In this document: positions 1-7,076 of the stretch, piece by piece
Position numbering within the stretch: the stretch's first letter is position 1
How the letters are laid out: each line of letters begins with the position of its first letter
From: SVTX01 sp045542075
GTDB lineage: Bacteria > Bacillota > Clostridia > Oscillospirales > CAG-272
Length of the DNA: 26,232 nt
Direction of reading: 5' to 3'
Assembly (NCBI GenBank): GCA_045542075.1
Contig: JAZQKI010000010.1
Coordinates: 1-26,232, forward strand
Translations under genes and position numbers: made by a program
Notes under the pieces: model-generated
Seen by the model: the letters and a program-made list of their open reading frames with translations, nothing else
Told to the model about the DNA's origin: nothing
Database searches by the model: none

Positions 1-34
1 CATTGTCTTCCTAAGACCGCTTGGCCTCCGACTT
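1..34 (-). other. Sequencing adapter left on the contig end (not genomic)
   Basis: Bases 3-34, read on the minus strand, match from memory the 32-base DNBSEQ (MGI/BGI) read-1 adapter: it begins AAGTCGGAGGCC and ends CTTAGGAAGACAA. Bases 1-2 would be the start of the index that follows the adapter. The match begins exactly where the aspS reading frame stops making sense: after the motif-2 residues RCFRDEDL the family has Arg-Ala-Asp-Arg-Gln, whereas the adapter translates to an unrelated peptide. The genomic sequence therefore starts at about base 35. Confidence 0.95.
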
Positions 35-734
35 GCAGGTCCTCGTCGCGGAAGCAGCGAGCAAGCTGGATATAGCGGTCGAAGCCGGATACCATAAGCA
101 GCTGCTTGTATATCTGGGGGGACTGGGGGAGAGCGTAGAAGCTGCCCTTGTGGATACGGGAGGGAACGAGGTAGTCTCGCGCGCCCTCGGGAGTAGCCTT
201 TATCATCATGGGCGTTTCTATCTCGTAGAAGCCGTTTTCGTAGTAGTATTCACGAGCCACGCGAGCGATGTCGTGACGCATCTTGATATTTCTCTGAAGC
301 TCGGGACGGCGAAGATCGACATAGCGATATTTGAGAGCGGTCTCGTCCTTTACCTTTTTGTTGTCGTTTACCTCGAAGGGAGGTGTCTGAGCCGCAGATA
401 GGATCTTCATGCTCTTGACGTATATCTCGATCTTTCCCGTGGAGAGATTGGGGTTGATTGCACCCTCACCTCTGGGACGGACTGTTCCGTGAACGCAGAG
501 AACGTACTCCGCACGGCAGGAAAATGCCTTGTCAAATACCTCACGGTCGGTCTTGTCGTCAAATGCGAGCTGGACCACACCCGTGCGGTCACGCAGGTCG
601 ATGAATATAAGCGCGCCAAGGTCACGCTGTCTCTGTACCCAACCCATAACACATATTTCGTTGCCTATTTCAGACTCGGGTACCTGTCCGCAATAATAGC
701 TTCTTTTGTCTTCGGAAGTTAAAAATTCTGCCAT
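35..734 (-). CDS. aspS: Aspartyl-tRNA synthetase, N-terminal part (cut by contig end)
   Basis: Charges tRNA-Asp with aspartate in the cytoplasm; class II aminoacyl-tRNA synthetase. About 233 codons are present. The protein starts MAEFLTSEDKRSYYCGQV, followed by the OB-fold anticodon-binding domain (VMGWVQRQRDLGALIFIDLRD, about residues 29-47). The start of the catalytic domain follows, with RYVDLRRPELQ, the motif-1 region (YYYENGFYEIETPMM) and the beginning of motif 2 (RCFRDEDL), where genomic sequence ends. The ATG at 734 is preceded by AAGGAGA at good spacing. The gene lies 35 bases downstream of thiI on the same strand and is probably cotranscribed with it. Roughly 60 percent of a usual bacterial AspRS of about 590 residues is missing. 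The truncation is an assembly edge with adapter, not a biological lesion. Confidence 0.95.
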
Positions 735-769
735 TTTAATTCTCCTTTATGTTGTCGTTAAACGTAATT

Positions 770-1951
770 TTATATTTCCGCCTCTGCCTTAATCGTGTAC
801 TCTGTGGCGAGGGCTTCCTCGACGAGGGCGTCAAAGTCAAGCTTCTGCTCCTGAACGAGTACCTTTGACAGCTCGGGTTTTGTTCTGGGGTGGCGGGGTG
901 TGAAGACTGTACAGCAGTCCTCATACGGCTCGATAGACTTTTCAAACGTGTCTATTTTGCGCGCGATCGTGACTATCTCCTCCTTGTCCATACCAATGCA
1001 GGGACGGAGTATGGGCAGGCTTGCCGCATTTTCGGTGACGGTTATTGCCTCAAGCGTCTGAGACGCAACCTGACCGAGACTCTCGCCTGTGATAAGACAG
1101 CGGCACTTATGCTTCTCTGCCACCTTTGACGCAATAGTCATCATATATCTGCGGAGCAGGAGCGTGAAATAATCCTCCTCGCAGTGCTTTGCGATTTCTT
1201 CTTGAATATGCGTCAGTGAAATGACGTGTACGTAGATCTCTCCCGAATACGCCGCAACCTTGCGCGCTAAGTCTATGACCTTTTCTCTGGCAAGCTCGCT
1301 TGTGTAGGGGAAGGACTCAAAGTGGACGGCTTCGATATGCAGTCCGCGCTTGGACATCATATACGCCGCAACGGGAGAATCGATACCTCCCGAGAGAAGA
1401 ACAAGTCCGTTTCCGGCGCTTCCGACGGGCATTCCGCCCGCGCCCTTGAACTGTCCTGCGTGGAGGTATGCCGCGGTTTCTCTTATTTCAACCTTGACGA
1501 CCACGTCGGGTGTGTGGACGTTGACCTTTATTTTTCCGTCCATAGCCGAAAGGATCTCTCCGCCGACTATCTGTGACAGATCCATAGAGTTGTATGGGAA
1601 TTTCTTGTCGCTTCGCTTGCCCTCGACCTTGAAGGTCCTGCAGTCTGACAGAAATTCGGGTATATATTCTCTCGCGACGCGCTTTATATCGTCAATATTC
1701 TTTTCACAAACAGCCGCACGGCTGACTGCCGCGATACCGAATGTGTGCATTGCGGACTCAAACATTCCGTCGAGGTCGCAGGACTCGTCAAGCGGCTTTA
1801 TATATATCGTGCTTTGCGCGCGGGTTATCCCAAAGCGGCCGTGTTTTTTGGAGCGGTCCTTGAGCTGACGGCAGAGCATATCCTCAAAGAACTTTTTGTT
1901 CGCGCCCTTGAGAACTATCTCGCCGTATTTGCACAAAATTATTTCGTTCAT
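770..1951 (-). CDS. thiI: tRNA 4-thiouridine sulfurtransferase ThiI (short form)
   Basis: Makes 4-thiouridine at position 8 of tRNA; in some bacteria it also supplies sulfur for the thiamine thiazole. The 393-residue protein has an N-terminal ferredoxin-like region and THUMP domain (about residues 1-165, including KYGEIVLKGANKKFFE). The ATP-pyrophosphatase PP-loop is LLSGGIDSPVAAYMM, with SGGIDS at 187-192. The AANH domain ends near EDCCTVFTPRHPRTKP. There is no C-terminal rhodanese domain, so this is the Bacillus-type short form, which in that group works with a dedicated cysteine desulfurase; none is adjacent here. The ATG follows AAAGGATC. The gene starts 12 bases after the exonuclease stop and lies 35 bases upstream of aspS, so the three genes look like one operon. 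Family assignment is firm; the source of sulfur is unknown. Confidence 0.95.
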   Translation of the reverse strand: MNEIILCKYGEIVLKGANKKFFEDMLCRQLKDRSKKHGRFGITRAQSTIYIKPLDESCDLDGMFESAMHTFGIAAVSRAAVCEKNIDDIKRVAREYIPEFLSDCRTFKVEGKRSDKKFPYNSMDLSQIVGGEILSAMDGKIKVNVHTPDVVVKVEIRETAAYLHAGQFKGAGGMPVGSAGNGLVLLSGGIDSPVAAYMMSKRGLHIEAVHFESFPYTSELAREKVIDLARKVAAYSGEIYVHVISLTHIQEEIAKHCEEDYFTLLLRRYMMTIASKVAEKHKCRCLITGESLGQVASQTLEAITVTENAASLPILRPCIGMDKEEIVTIARKIDTFEKSIEPYEDCCTVFTPRHPRTKPELSKVLVQEQKLDFDALVEEALATEYTIKAEAEI

Positions 1952-1963
1952 TTTCTGATCCTT

Positions 1964-3052
1964 TTAGTTGTAATAATTCGGGAACAAGGCTTCCCAGACC
2001 TTCATGCATGCGATGGTGTCAGCTATAGATGAGTGGGGAATACCGTCCCACTCTATGCCGAGGCATTCCATCGCGTCAGTGAGCGATGCGTGGACAAGGT
2101 CGGGATGATGCTCATGGATATAGCGGACGTATTCGTTGGCGCAGCAGCGTGTCTTTTTGTGAAGGTCATCGCGCTCGGCTTCGGTGTCATATATGTATTT
2201 TATATGACTGTAGTCGGTGGAGACACCATAGGCTATAAGATTATCCGCATCTGCAAAAATTCTCTTTATCTCGGGGATGAGGTCGTCAAGCAGGGGGGAG
2301 TCAGCTACCATCTCGGGAGTTATACCGTGAATTTTTTCTGTCTGCTTCCATTTCTTCTTGTGTGCGGGCTTGACAAATGTGTCCATAATGACTTTGCCCT
2401 CGCCGTCAACTATCGAAATGGAGATTATCTCGTCATGCACATATACGCCCGTAAGCTCAAGGTCGAAAAAGAGAACTCTTTTTCTGTCCATGCCAAAATG
2501 CTGGGCTCTGTAAACATCTCCCTCGGCGCGGCGGATAGCAAGATCCTCTTCAAAGCACGCGCGGCAGAGCTTGCGTCTGTATCTGACGTCGCGGCCGCAT
2601 TTTACACAGTTCAGAGGAAGGCGGGTAGCCGTCTTTTTGTCGTAGAAATAGAGTGTTGTTCCGTCGCCCTTGATCGTGAACGCCACGGGCTCCTCGGAGA
2701 CCTCGTAGTGCATCTGCGCGAGTCTTTCCTTAGTATAGAATCCGCAGAGAGCAGCTCTTTTTATGCTCATGCGTTCTATCTGCGTGCCGCTTTCAAGGGA
2801 TTTGACTTCCTTTTTCGCTCTGGGGTAGTACCACTGCTCGGGGGGAGCCTCGGTCACTCTTTCGGGATCGAAATAATATATAACGCTGCCGTCCTCTGTT
2901 CTGTCAAATGCGACGGGGTCGCCCGAGGGGACAAGGTGCATCTGCTGGAGGACTGCCCTTGTAAGATAGTTCTTTTCTCTCGCTTTTTCGGGGGAGATCT
3001 TTTTGATGGTTGCACCCGAGCGGAGCTTTAATGTATTTTCTGTATTTTCCAA
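1964..3052 (-). CDS. DEDDh 3'-5' exonuclease with duplicated N-terminal module and zinc-ribbon-like knuckle
   Basis: The C-terminal part (about residues 190-355 of 362) is a DEDDh exonuclease like the DNA polymerase III epsilon / RNase T family. FFDLELTG holds D197 and E199, KIHGITPEMV is the typical following motif, D280 lies in LIAYGVSTDYSHI, and H340 and D345 lie in HSSIAD. All five catalytic positions appear present. Upstream are two similar segments, about residues 19-70 and 95-146, each with an RA/A-rich helix, L-x-QMH, a D/E-PVAF strand and a YF/FY-D strand. Four cysteines (149, 152, 163, 166) form a CxxC pair that could bind zinc. The start is TTG at 3052: an in-frame TGA lies upstream and there is no usable ATG before residue 38. 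The Shine-Dalgarno is weak (GGACGG). First gene of the exo-thiI-aspS operon. Substrate (DNA or RNA) is unknown. Confidence 0.8.
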   Translation of the reverse strand: MENTENTLKLRSGATIKKISPEKAREKNYLTRAVLQQMHLVPSGDPVAFDRTEDGSVIYYFDPERVTEAPPEQWYYPRAKKEVKSLESGTQIERMSIKRAALCGFYTKERLAQMHYEVSEEPVAFTIKGDGTTLYFYDKKTATRLPLNCVKCGRDVRYRRKLCRACFEEDLAIRRAEGDVYRAQHFGMDRKRVLFFDLELTGVYVHDEIISISIVDGEGKVIMDTFVKPAHKKKWKQTEKIHGITPEMVADSPLLDDLIPEIKRIFADADNLIAYGVSTDYSHIKYIYDTEAERDDLHKKTRCCANEYVRYIHEHHPDLVHASLTDAMECLGIEWDGIPHSSIADTIACMKVWEALFPNYYN

Positions 3053-3090
3053 AGTAAATTTACCGTCCGTTAAAAATCAATATTCATAAT

Positions 3091-3119
3091 ATTATAACAT
3101 ATATCAAATATATTTACAA
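3091..3119 (-). promoter_or_regulatory. Sigma-A promoter for exonuclease-thiI-aspS
   Basis: On the minus strand there is TTGTAA (3119-3114), a 17-base spacer and a perfect TATAAT (3096-3091). Transcription would start near 3084, giving a leader of roughly 30 bases before the TTG start at 3052. The -35 box matches consensus at four of six positions. The spacing and placement suit the gene. Confidence 0.7.
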
Positions 3120-3138
3120 TAGATTTTGAGAAAAATGT

Positions 3139-3567
3139 AGAGGTTTTTTCTTGTGACTTTGCCAACAGCTGCAAAGTCACCAAAAAGCCGCTTAAGAAGG
3201 GGAGGGGCTTTGATTATGGTTTCGACGAATTGCTGCGCAACTCTGCTCAACCAAAATCTGCAGACCCCCTCACCCTTCCTAAGAACTAACCCCACCCTGT
3301 GTGCCTCCGGCACACGACAATATAATAGTTTCTACGGGCCTCACCTTTCAGACGAGTTTGCTTGCAAACTCGCGGGACAGGGAGATTTTTAAGAGGGAAA
3401 GGGGTAGTCGGGTGCTCGCAGAGCAAATTTCACGGGAGTGAAATTACGACGTCTTTCCCGCTTAAACGGTGTTCTTTGTTTAAGCATTTCGCAGAAATGC
3501 GGGCTGAAGCGCAAGCTAAAGCAGCTTTCATGTCACTGTTGACAGAAAGTAAAAAGAAAAAACCTCT
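3139..3567. mobile_element. MITE-like non-coding element with inverted ends and an array of short hairpins
   Basis: The outer ends are a perfect 14-base inverted repeat, AGAGGTTTTTTCTT at 3139-3152 and its complement at 3554-3567. Similarity continues imperfectly inward (ACTTT and CAACAG blocks on both sides). Inside are at least eight perfect stem-loops: 3153-3180 (10-base stem), 3299-3315 (7), 3353-3372 (9), 3413-3425 (5), 3426-3445 (8), 3461-3484 (7), 3484-3500 (7) and 3513-3527 (5). Those from 3413 on lie nearly end to end. No convincing coding frame spans it and I see no transposase or clear target duplication. It fills most of the 598-base gap between the divergent operons. Calling it mobile is inference from the inverted ends. 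Confidence 0.55.
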
Positions 3568-3595
3568 TGCAAACTCCGTTATTTTATGTTATAAT
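3567..3595 (+). promoter_or_regulatory. Sigma-A promoter for the DUF512-der-obgE operon
   Basis: TTGCAA (3567-3572), a 17-base spacer and a perfect TATAAT (3590-3595). Transcription would start near 3602, about 50 bases before the GTG start at 3651. The -35 box abuts the right end of the hairpin element, so the element ends exactly at this promoter. Confidence 0.75.
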
Positions 3596-3637
3596 ATTAT
3601 GATTAACCTAAAATGGAGAACTGTGTGCAATTTATTT

Positions 3638-3646
3638 GGGAGGTGA
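3638..3646 (+). promoter_or_regulatory. Ribosome-binding site that sets a GTG start at 3651
   Basis: GGGAGGTGA lies 4 bases before GTG at 3651. An in-frame TTG at 3636 overlaps this site and so cannot use it, which argues for the shorter protein starting M(V)VKILSVDK. Confidence 0.8.
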
Positions 3647-3650
3647 TTTT

Positions 3651-4958
3651 GTGGTAAAAATCCTGTCAGTTGACAAAAAAAGCCGCGCCGAGCGAGCGGG
3701 CGTCGCCGCAGGCGATATACTTATATCCATAAACGGCAGAGAAATAAACGACGTTCTTGATTACAGATTCCATCTTACAAACAGCAAGATCATACTCAAA
3801 TGCCGCCGCGCAGGCGAGGAGTATTCTGTCGAGATAAGAAAGCAGCAATACGACGATATAGGGCTTGAATTTGAAACCCCCCTGATGGACAAAAAGCATT
3901 CCTGTGAAAACAAGTGCATCTTCTGCTTTATTGACCAGCTCCCCCGCGGTATGAGAAAGACTCTTTATTTCAAGGACGATGACTCCCGCCTGTCTTTTCT
4001 TCACGGCAACTATATCACCCTCACCAACCTCCACGACTCCGATATAGACCGTATAATTGAAATGCACATCTCTCCGGTAAATATTTCGGTGCATACCACA
4101 AACCCCGAGCTTCGCGTACGCATGATGCACAACAAGCGCGCAGGCGAGGTGCTGTCATATATGAGAAGGCTTGCGGACGCGGGCATATCCCTTTGCGGTC
4201 AGATAGTTCTTTGCAAGGGAATAAACGACGGCGAGGAGCTGTTGCGCTCAATGCGTGACCTGGCAGAGCTTTTTCCCGCGATGCAGAGTGTCTCTATTGT
4301 CCCTGCGGGACTTACAAGATACCGTGAAAAGCTTTTTCCGCTTGAGCAATACACAAGAGACGAGGCAGCTGCGGTCATTGATGCGGTTGACACGTTTGCT
4401 GCGGAATGCAGGGAAAAATATGGCGTGAGAATGTTTTTCTGCGCGGACGAGCTTTATCTTCGCGCCGAGCGAGAGCTTCCCGACGAGGATTATTACGAGG
4501 GTTATCCGCAGATTGAAAACGGCGTCGGTATGATAACCTCGCTTGTGTCCGAATTTAATTACGAGATGAATTTCCTTGACGAGTACCTTGAAGGCTACAA
4601 GGCACCCCGAAAAATATCGATAGCCACGGGTGTGGCGTCATACGACACCATAAAGAAAATGGCTGTCAGGCTTGAGGCGGCGGTCGAGGGACTTGAAATA
4701 AACGTATATAAGATAATCAACAACTTTTTTGGAGAAAGTATTACTGTCGCGGGCCTGCTCACGGGAAAGGATATGTCCGAGCAGCTCAATGGTAAGGATC
4801 TGGGCGAGCTGTTGATATTCCCCTCAAACGCGCTCCGCGCGGGGGAGGATATATTCCTTGACGATATGACACCCACACAGCTCTCCGAAATTATCGGAGT
4901 ACCTGTATCTCCCTCGGGCGAGTCGGGAGCGGATTTTATCCGTCAGATGCTTGAATAA
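3651..4958 (+). CDS. Radical-SAM DUF512 family protein with N-terminal PDZ domain
   Basis: 435 residues from the GTG start. Residues 1 to about 60 look like a PDZ domain (ILSVDKKSRAERAGVAAGD, then ILISINGREINDVLDY). A radical-SAM cluster motif of the CxxxCxxC type is at C85, C89 and C92 (CENKCIFCFIDQLP). The C-terminal half, with PQIENGVGMI, SIATGVASY and NNFFGESITVAGLLTG, is the DUF512 domain. The biochemical function of this family is, as far as I know, not settled. In Clostridia the gene is very often placed directly upstream of der, as here (75-base gap), which suggests but does not prove a link to ribosome assembly or RNA modification. Iron-sulfur and SAM binding are inferred from the motif. 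It is first in a plus-strand operon behind the promoter at 3567-3595. Confidence 0.9.
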   Translation: MVKILSVDKKSRAERAGVAAGDILISINGREINDVLDYRFHLTNSKIILKCRRAGEEYSVEIRKQQYDDIGLEFETPLMDKKHSCENKCIFCFIDQLPRGMRKTLYFKDDDSRLSFLHGNYITLTNLHDSDIDRIIEMHISPVNISVHTTNPELRVRMMHNKRAGEVLSYMRRLADAGISLCGQIVLCKGINDGEELLRSMRDLAELFPAMQSVSIVPAGLTRYREKLFPLEQYTRDEAAAVIDAVDTFAAECREKYGVRMFFCADELYLRAERELPDEDYYEGYPQIENGVGMITSLVSEFNYEMNFLDEYLEGYKAPRKISIATGVASYDTIKKMAVRLEAAVEGLEINVYKIINNFFGESITVAGLLTGKDMSEQLNGKDLGELLIFPSNALRAGEDIFLDDMTPTQLSEIIGVPVSPSGESGADFIRQMLE

Positions 4959-4971
4959 CGAAAAAAAGTAG

Positions 4972-4993
4972 GGACCGGCCTCCCGGACGGTCC
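4972..4993 (+). other. Intercistronic hairpin between the DUF512 gene and der
   Basis: GGACCG and CGGTCC (6-base stem, 10-base GC-rich loop) lie in the 75-base gap. There is no T-run after it, so it is not a classic terminator. It could tune transcript stability or partial read-through into der, but it may also be chance. Confidence 0.35.
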
Positions 4994-5032
4994 GTATAAG
5001 CAAAAATCCTTAATGAAAGGACGAAATAAACA

Positions 5033-6364
5033 ATGTCAAAACCAATCATAGCTATTGTCGGACGTCCTAACGTCGGCAAAAGCACACTTTTTAACAAGCT
5101 TATAGGCGAGCGCCGCTCCATCGTTGAGGACGTACCCGGTGTTACGCGTGACCGTATCTACGGCGAGACAGAATGGTGCGGAAAAAAATTTATAGTCATA
5201 GACACGGGAGGAATCGAGCCCAAGAGCGACGATATAATTCTTTCGCAGATGAAATTTCAGGCGCAGGTGGCTATTGAGGACGCTGACGTTATAGTATTTA
5301 TGTGCGACGTGCGTACGGGCTTGACGGCAAATGACCGCGATATCGCGATCATGCTCAAAAAGAGCGGCAAGCCTATCGTTCCCTGTATCAACAAGTGCGA
5401 CAGCGTAGGACATCTCCCTTACGAGTTTTACGAGTTCTACGAGCTTGGCTTTGATACCGAGCCTGTTGCGGTCTCGTCGGTTCACGGCTCTGGCACGGGT
5501 GACCTGCTTGACGCGTGCGTTGAGGCTATAGGTGAGTGGGACTACACCGAGGAGGAGGACGATTCCGTCAAGGTCGCGGTCATAGGCAAGCCTAACGCGG
5601 GCAAGTCGTCTATCATCAACAAGATGCTCGGTGAGCAGAGACTTATCGTCTCGAATATTGCGGGCACGACCAGAGACGCGGTGGACACAAAGCTTGAAAA
5701 TCAGTACGGCAAGTTTACAATGATAGACACCGCGGGCATTCGCCGTCAGTCCAAGATAAATGACAACATAGAAAAATACAGTGTGCTTCGCGCCCATATG
5801 GCGGTAGAGCGCGCGGACGTTTGTCTTATTATGATAGACGCGGGCACGGGTATTACCGAGCAGGACGAAAAGATCGCGGGAATTGCGCACGAGTCGGGCA
5901 AGGCGTCCATAATCGTGGTCAACAAATGGGACTCCATTGAAAAGGACAACTCCACCGTAAACGAGTTCACAAGAAAAATCAGAGAATCGCTCGCGTATAT
6001 GCCGTACGCGCCCATAATTTTTGTGTCGGCAAAGACTGGACAGAGAATAGATGATCTTTTCGAGAGAATTCTCTACGTTCAGAATCAGTCCAACATGAGA
6101 ATATCCACAGGTATGCTCAACGACGTTCTTGGCGAGGCTACCATGAGAACACAGCCTCCCACGGACAAGGGCAAGAGACTCAAGATATACTATATGACGC
6201 AAATAAGCGTCGCTCCCCCCACCTTCGTTATTTTCTGTAATAACGCCGAGCTTTTCCATTTCTCGTATCAGAGATATATCGAGAACTGTTTGCGTGAGAC
6301 GTTTGGCTTTACGGGAACTCCCATCAAGCTGATAATTAGAGAGCGCGGAGAGAACAACTCTTAA
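5033..6364 (+). CDS. der: Ribosome assembly GTPase Der (EngA)
   Basis: Essential double GTPase needed for 50S subunit assembly. The 443 residues match the family length. First G domain: GRPNVGKS (10-17), DTGG (57-60), NKCD (120-123). Second G domain: GKPNAGKS (185-192), DTAG (232-235), NKWD (297-300). A KH-like C-terminal domain follows (MLNDVLGEATMRTQPPTDKG to KLIIRERGE). The ATG at 5033 follows AAAGGACG. Only 10 bases separate its stop from the next gene. A long open frame on the opposite strand (6589-5036) is a codon shadow of this gene. Confidence 0.97.
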   Translation: MSKPIIAIVGRPNVGKSTLFNKLIGERRSIVEDVPGVTRDRIYGETEWCGKKFIVIDTGGIEPKSDDIILSQMKFQAQVAIEDADVIVFMCDVRTGLTANDRDIAIMLKKSGKPIVPCINKCDSVGHLPYEFYEFYELGFDTEPVAVSSVHGSGTGDLLDACVEAIGEWDYTEEEDDSVKVAVIGKPNAGKSSIINKMLGEQRLIVSNIAGTTRDAVDTKLENQYGKFTMIDTAGIRRQSKINDNIEKYSVLRAHMAVERADVCLIMIDAGTGITEQDEKIAGIAHESGKASIIVVNKWDSIEKDNSTVNEFTRKIRESLAYMPYAPIIFVSAKTGQRIDDLFERILYVQNQSNMRISTGMLNDVLGEATMRTQPPTDKGKRLKIYYMTQISVAPPTFVIFCNNAELFHFSYQRYIENCLRETFGFTGTPIKLIIRERGENNS

Positions 6365-6374
6365 CGGAGGTTGC

Positions 6375-7052
6375 ATGAATAACAAGGACAGGCTTACCCC
6401 TACGGAAAAAATGATACGGATCGGCGCTGTGATGGTTGCTCTGGCAATAGTCGGTGTTTGCTTTGCCATAGCAAGAGTCGAGGACGTTGTTATTAAAATT
6501 ACGATAATATCCATGTCGGGAATACTTATATTCATCGGCGGGCTGTTTGTCGCGAGCGCGGTGTATCTCAGACACCACGAAACACACAAGAAAAATTATA
6601 TTCTTTACGACAGAAAATTAAAGGGAGATATTCCTCTTGAGCGAGTGGATTTTGAGCTTGTAAGAGGAAAGGTGCTTGACTATATGTCTGTATTCAGACG
6701 CGGCAAGCAGCTTTACGTCGGTGAGCTTTTCGTTGACACACCGTGGACGGTGGAGGGAATGAAGACTCTTGTCTGCTATGAGCTGCTCTACGAGCTTGCG
6801 AGCAAGACTGACATTGCGGGCTGCAAAACTTTCTTGGGCTACGGCTCTGAATGCTCGGGTATATTCTCAAAATACCTTATGGAAAACCGTGATTTTGACT
6901 TGTCCGCAAATGTTGCAAAATATTTTGCGGAATATGAGCATAACAAGGATGTGGCAAAGGAATTTTGCGAATATATAGATACTCAGAGGACGCATATTGA
7001 GAAAAGAGTAGTGGAGTACGTAAAGGCAAATCCCGAAAAATTTATGATGTGA
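6375..7052 (+). CDS. Unrecognised small membrane protein between der and obgE
   Basis: 225 residues with a strong GGAGG site before the ATG, so it is very likely expressed. Two hydrophobic helices (about residues 16-33 and 41-65) form an N-terminal hairpin anchor. A soluble charged domain of about 155 residues follows, containing PLERVDFELVRGKVLDYM, a WTVEGMKTLVCYELLYELA helix and a lysine/glutamate-rich end (IEKRVVEYVKANPEKFMM). It has no signal-peptidase site that I can see and no motif I recognise. In many Clostridia der is followed by plsY and gpsA; this protein is neither. Position between two ribosome-assembly GTPases with spacings of 10 and 24 bases makes cotranscription likely. Function unknown. 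Confidence 0.8.
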   Translation: MNNKDRLTPTEKMIRIGAVMVALAIVGVCFAIARVEDVVIKITIISMSGILIFIGGLFVASAVYLRHHETHKKNYILYDRKLKGDIPLERVDFELVRGKVLDYMSVFRRGKQLYVGELFVDTPWTVEGMKTLVCYELLYELASKTDIAGCKTFLGYGSECSGIFSKYLMENRDFDLSANVAKYFAEYEHNKDVAKEFCEYIDTQRTHIEKRVVEYVKANPEKFMM

Positions 7053-7076
7053 TCTCACCCAAAAAGGAGGGATAAA

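Noticed and set aside
2033..3031. 332-codon plus-strand open frame
   Set aside because: It is antisense to the DEDDh exonuclease, has no ribosome-binding site and its translation lacks recognisable motifs, whereas the opposite strand has catalytic residues.
3321..3326. TATAAT inside the hairpin element
   Set aside because: No acceptable -35 box at 16-18 bases upstream, and better promoters exist on both sides of the element.
3153..3392. Small plus-strand frames inside the hairpin element
   Set aside because: They run through palindromes, have no ribosome-binding site and no family resemblance; the sequence is better explained as non-coding repeat.
5036..6589. 517-codon minus-strand open frame
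   Set aside because: It lies over der, whose GTPase motifs are intact. The antisense frame is open only because of codon bias.
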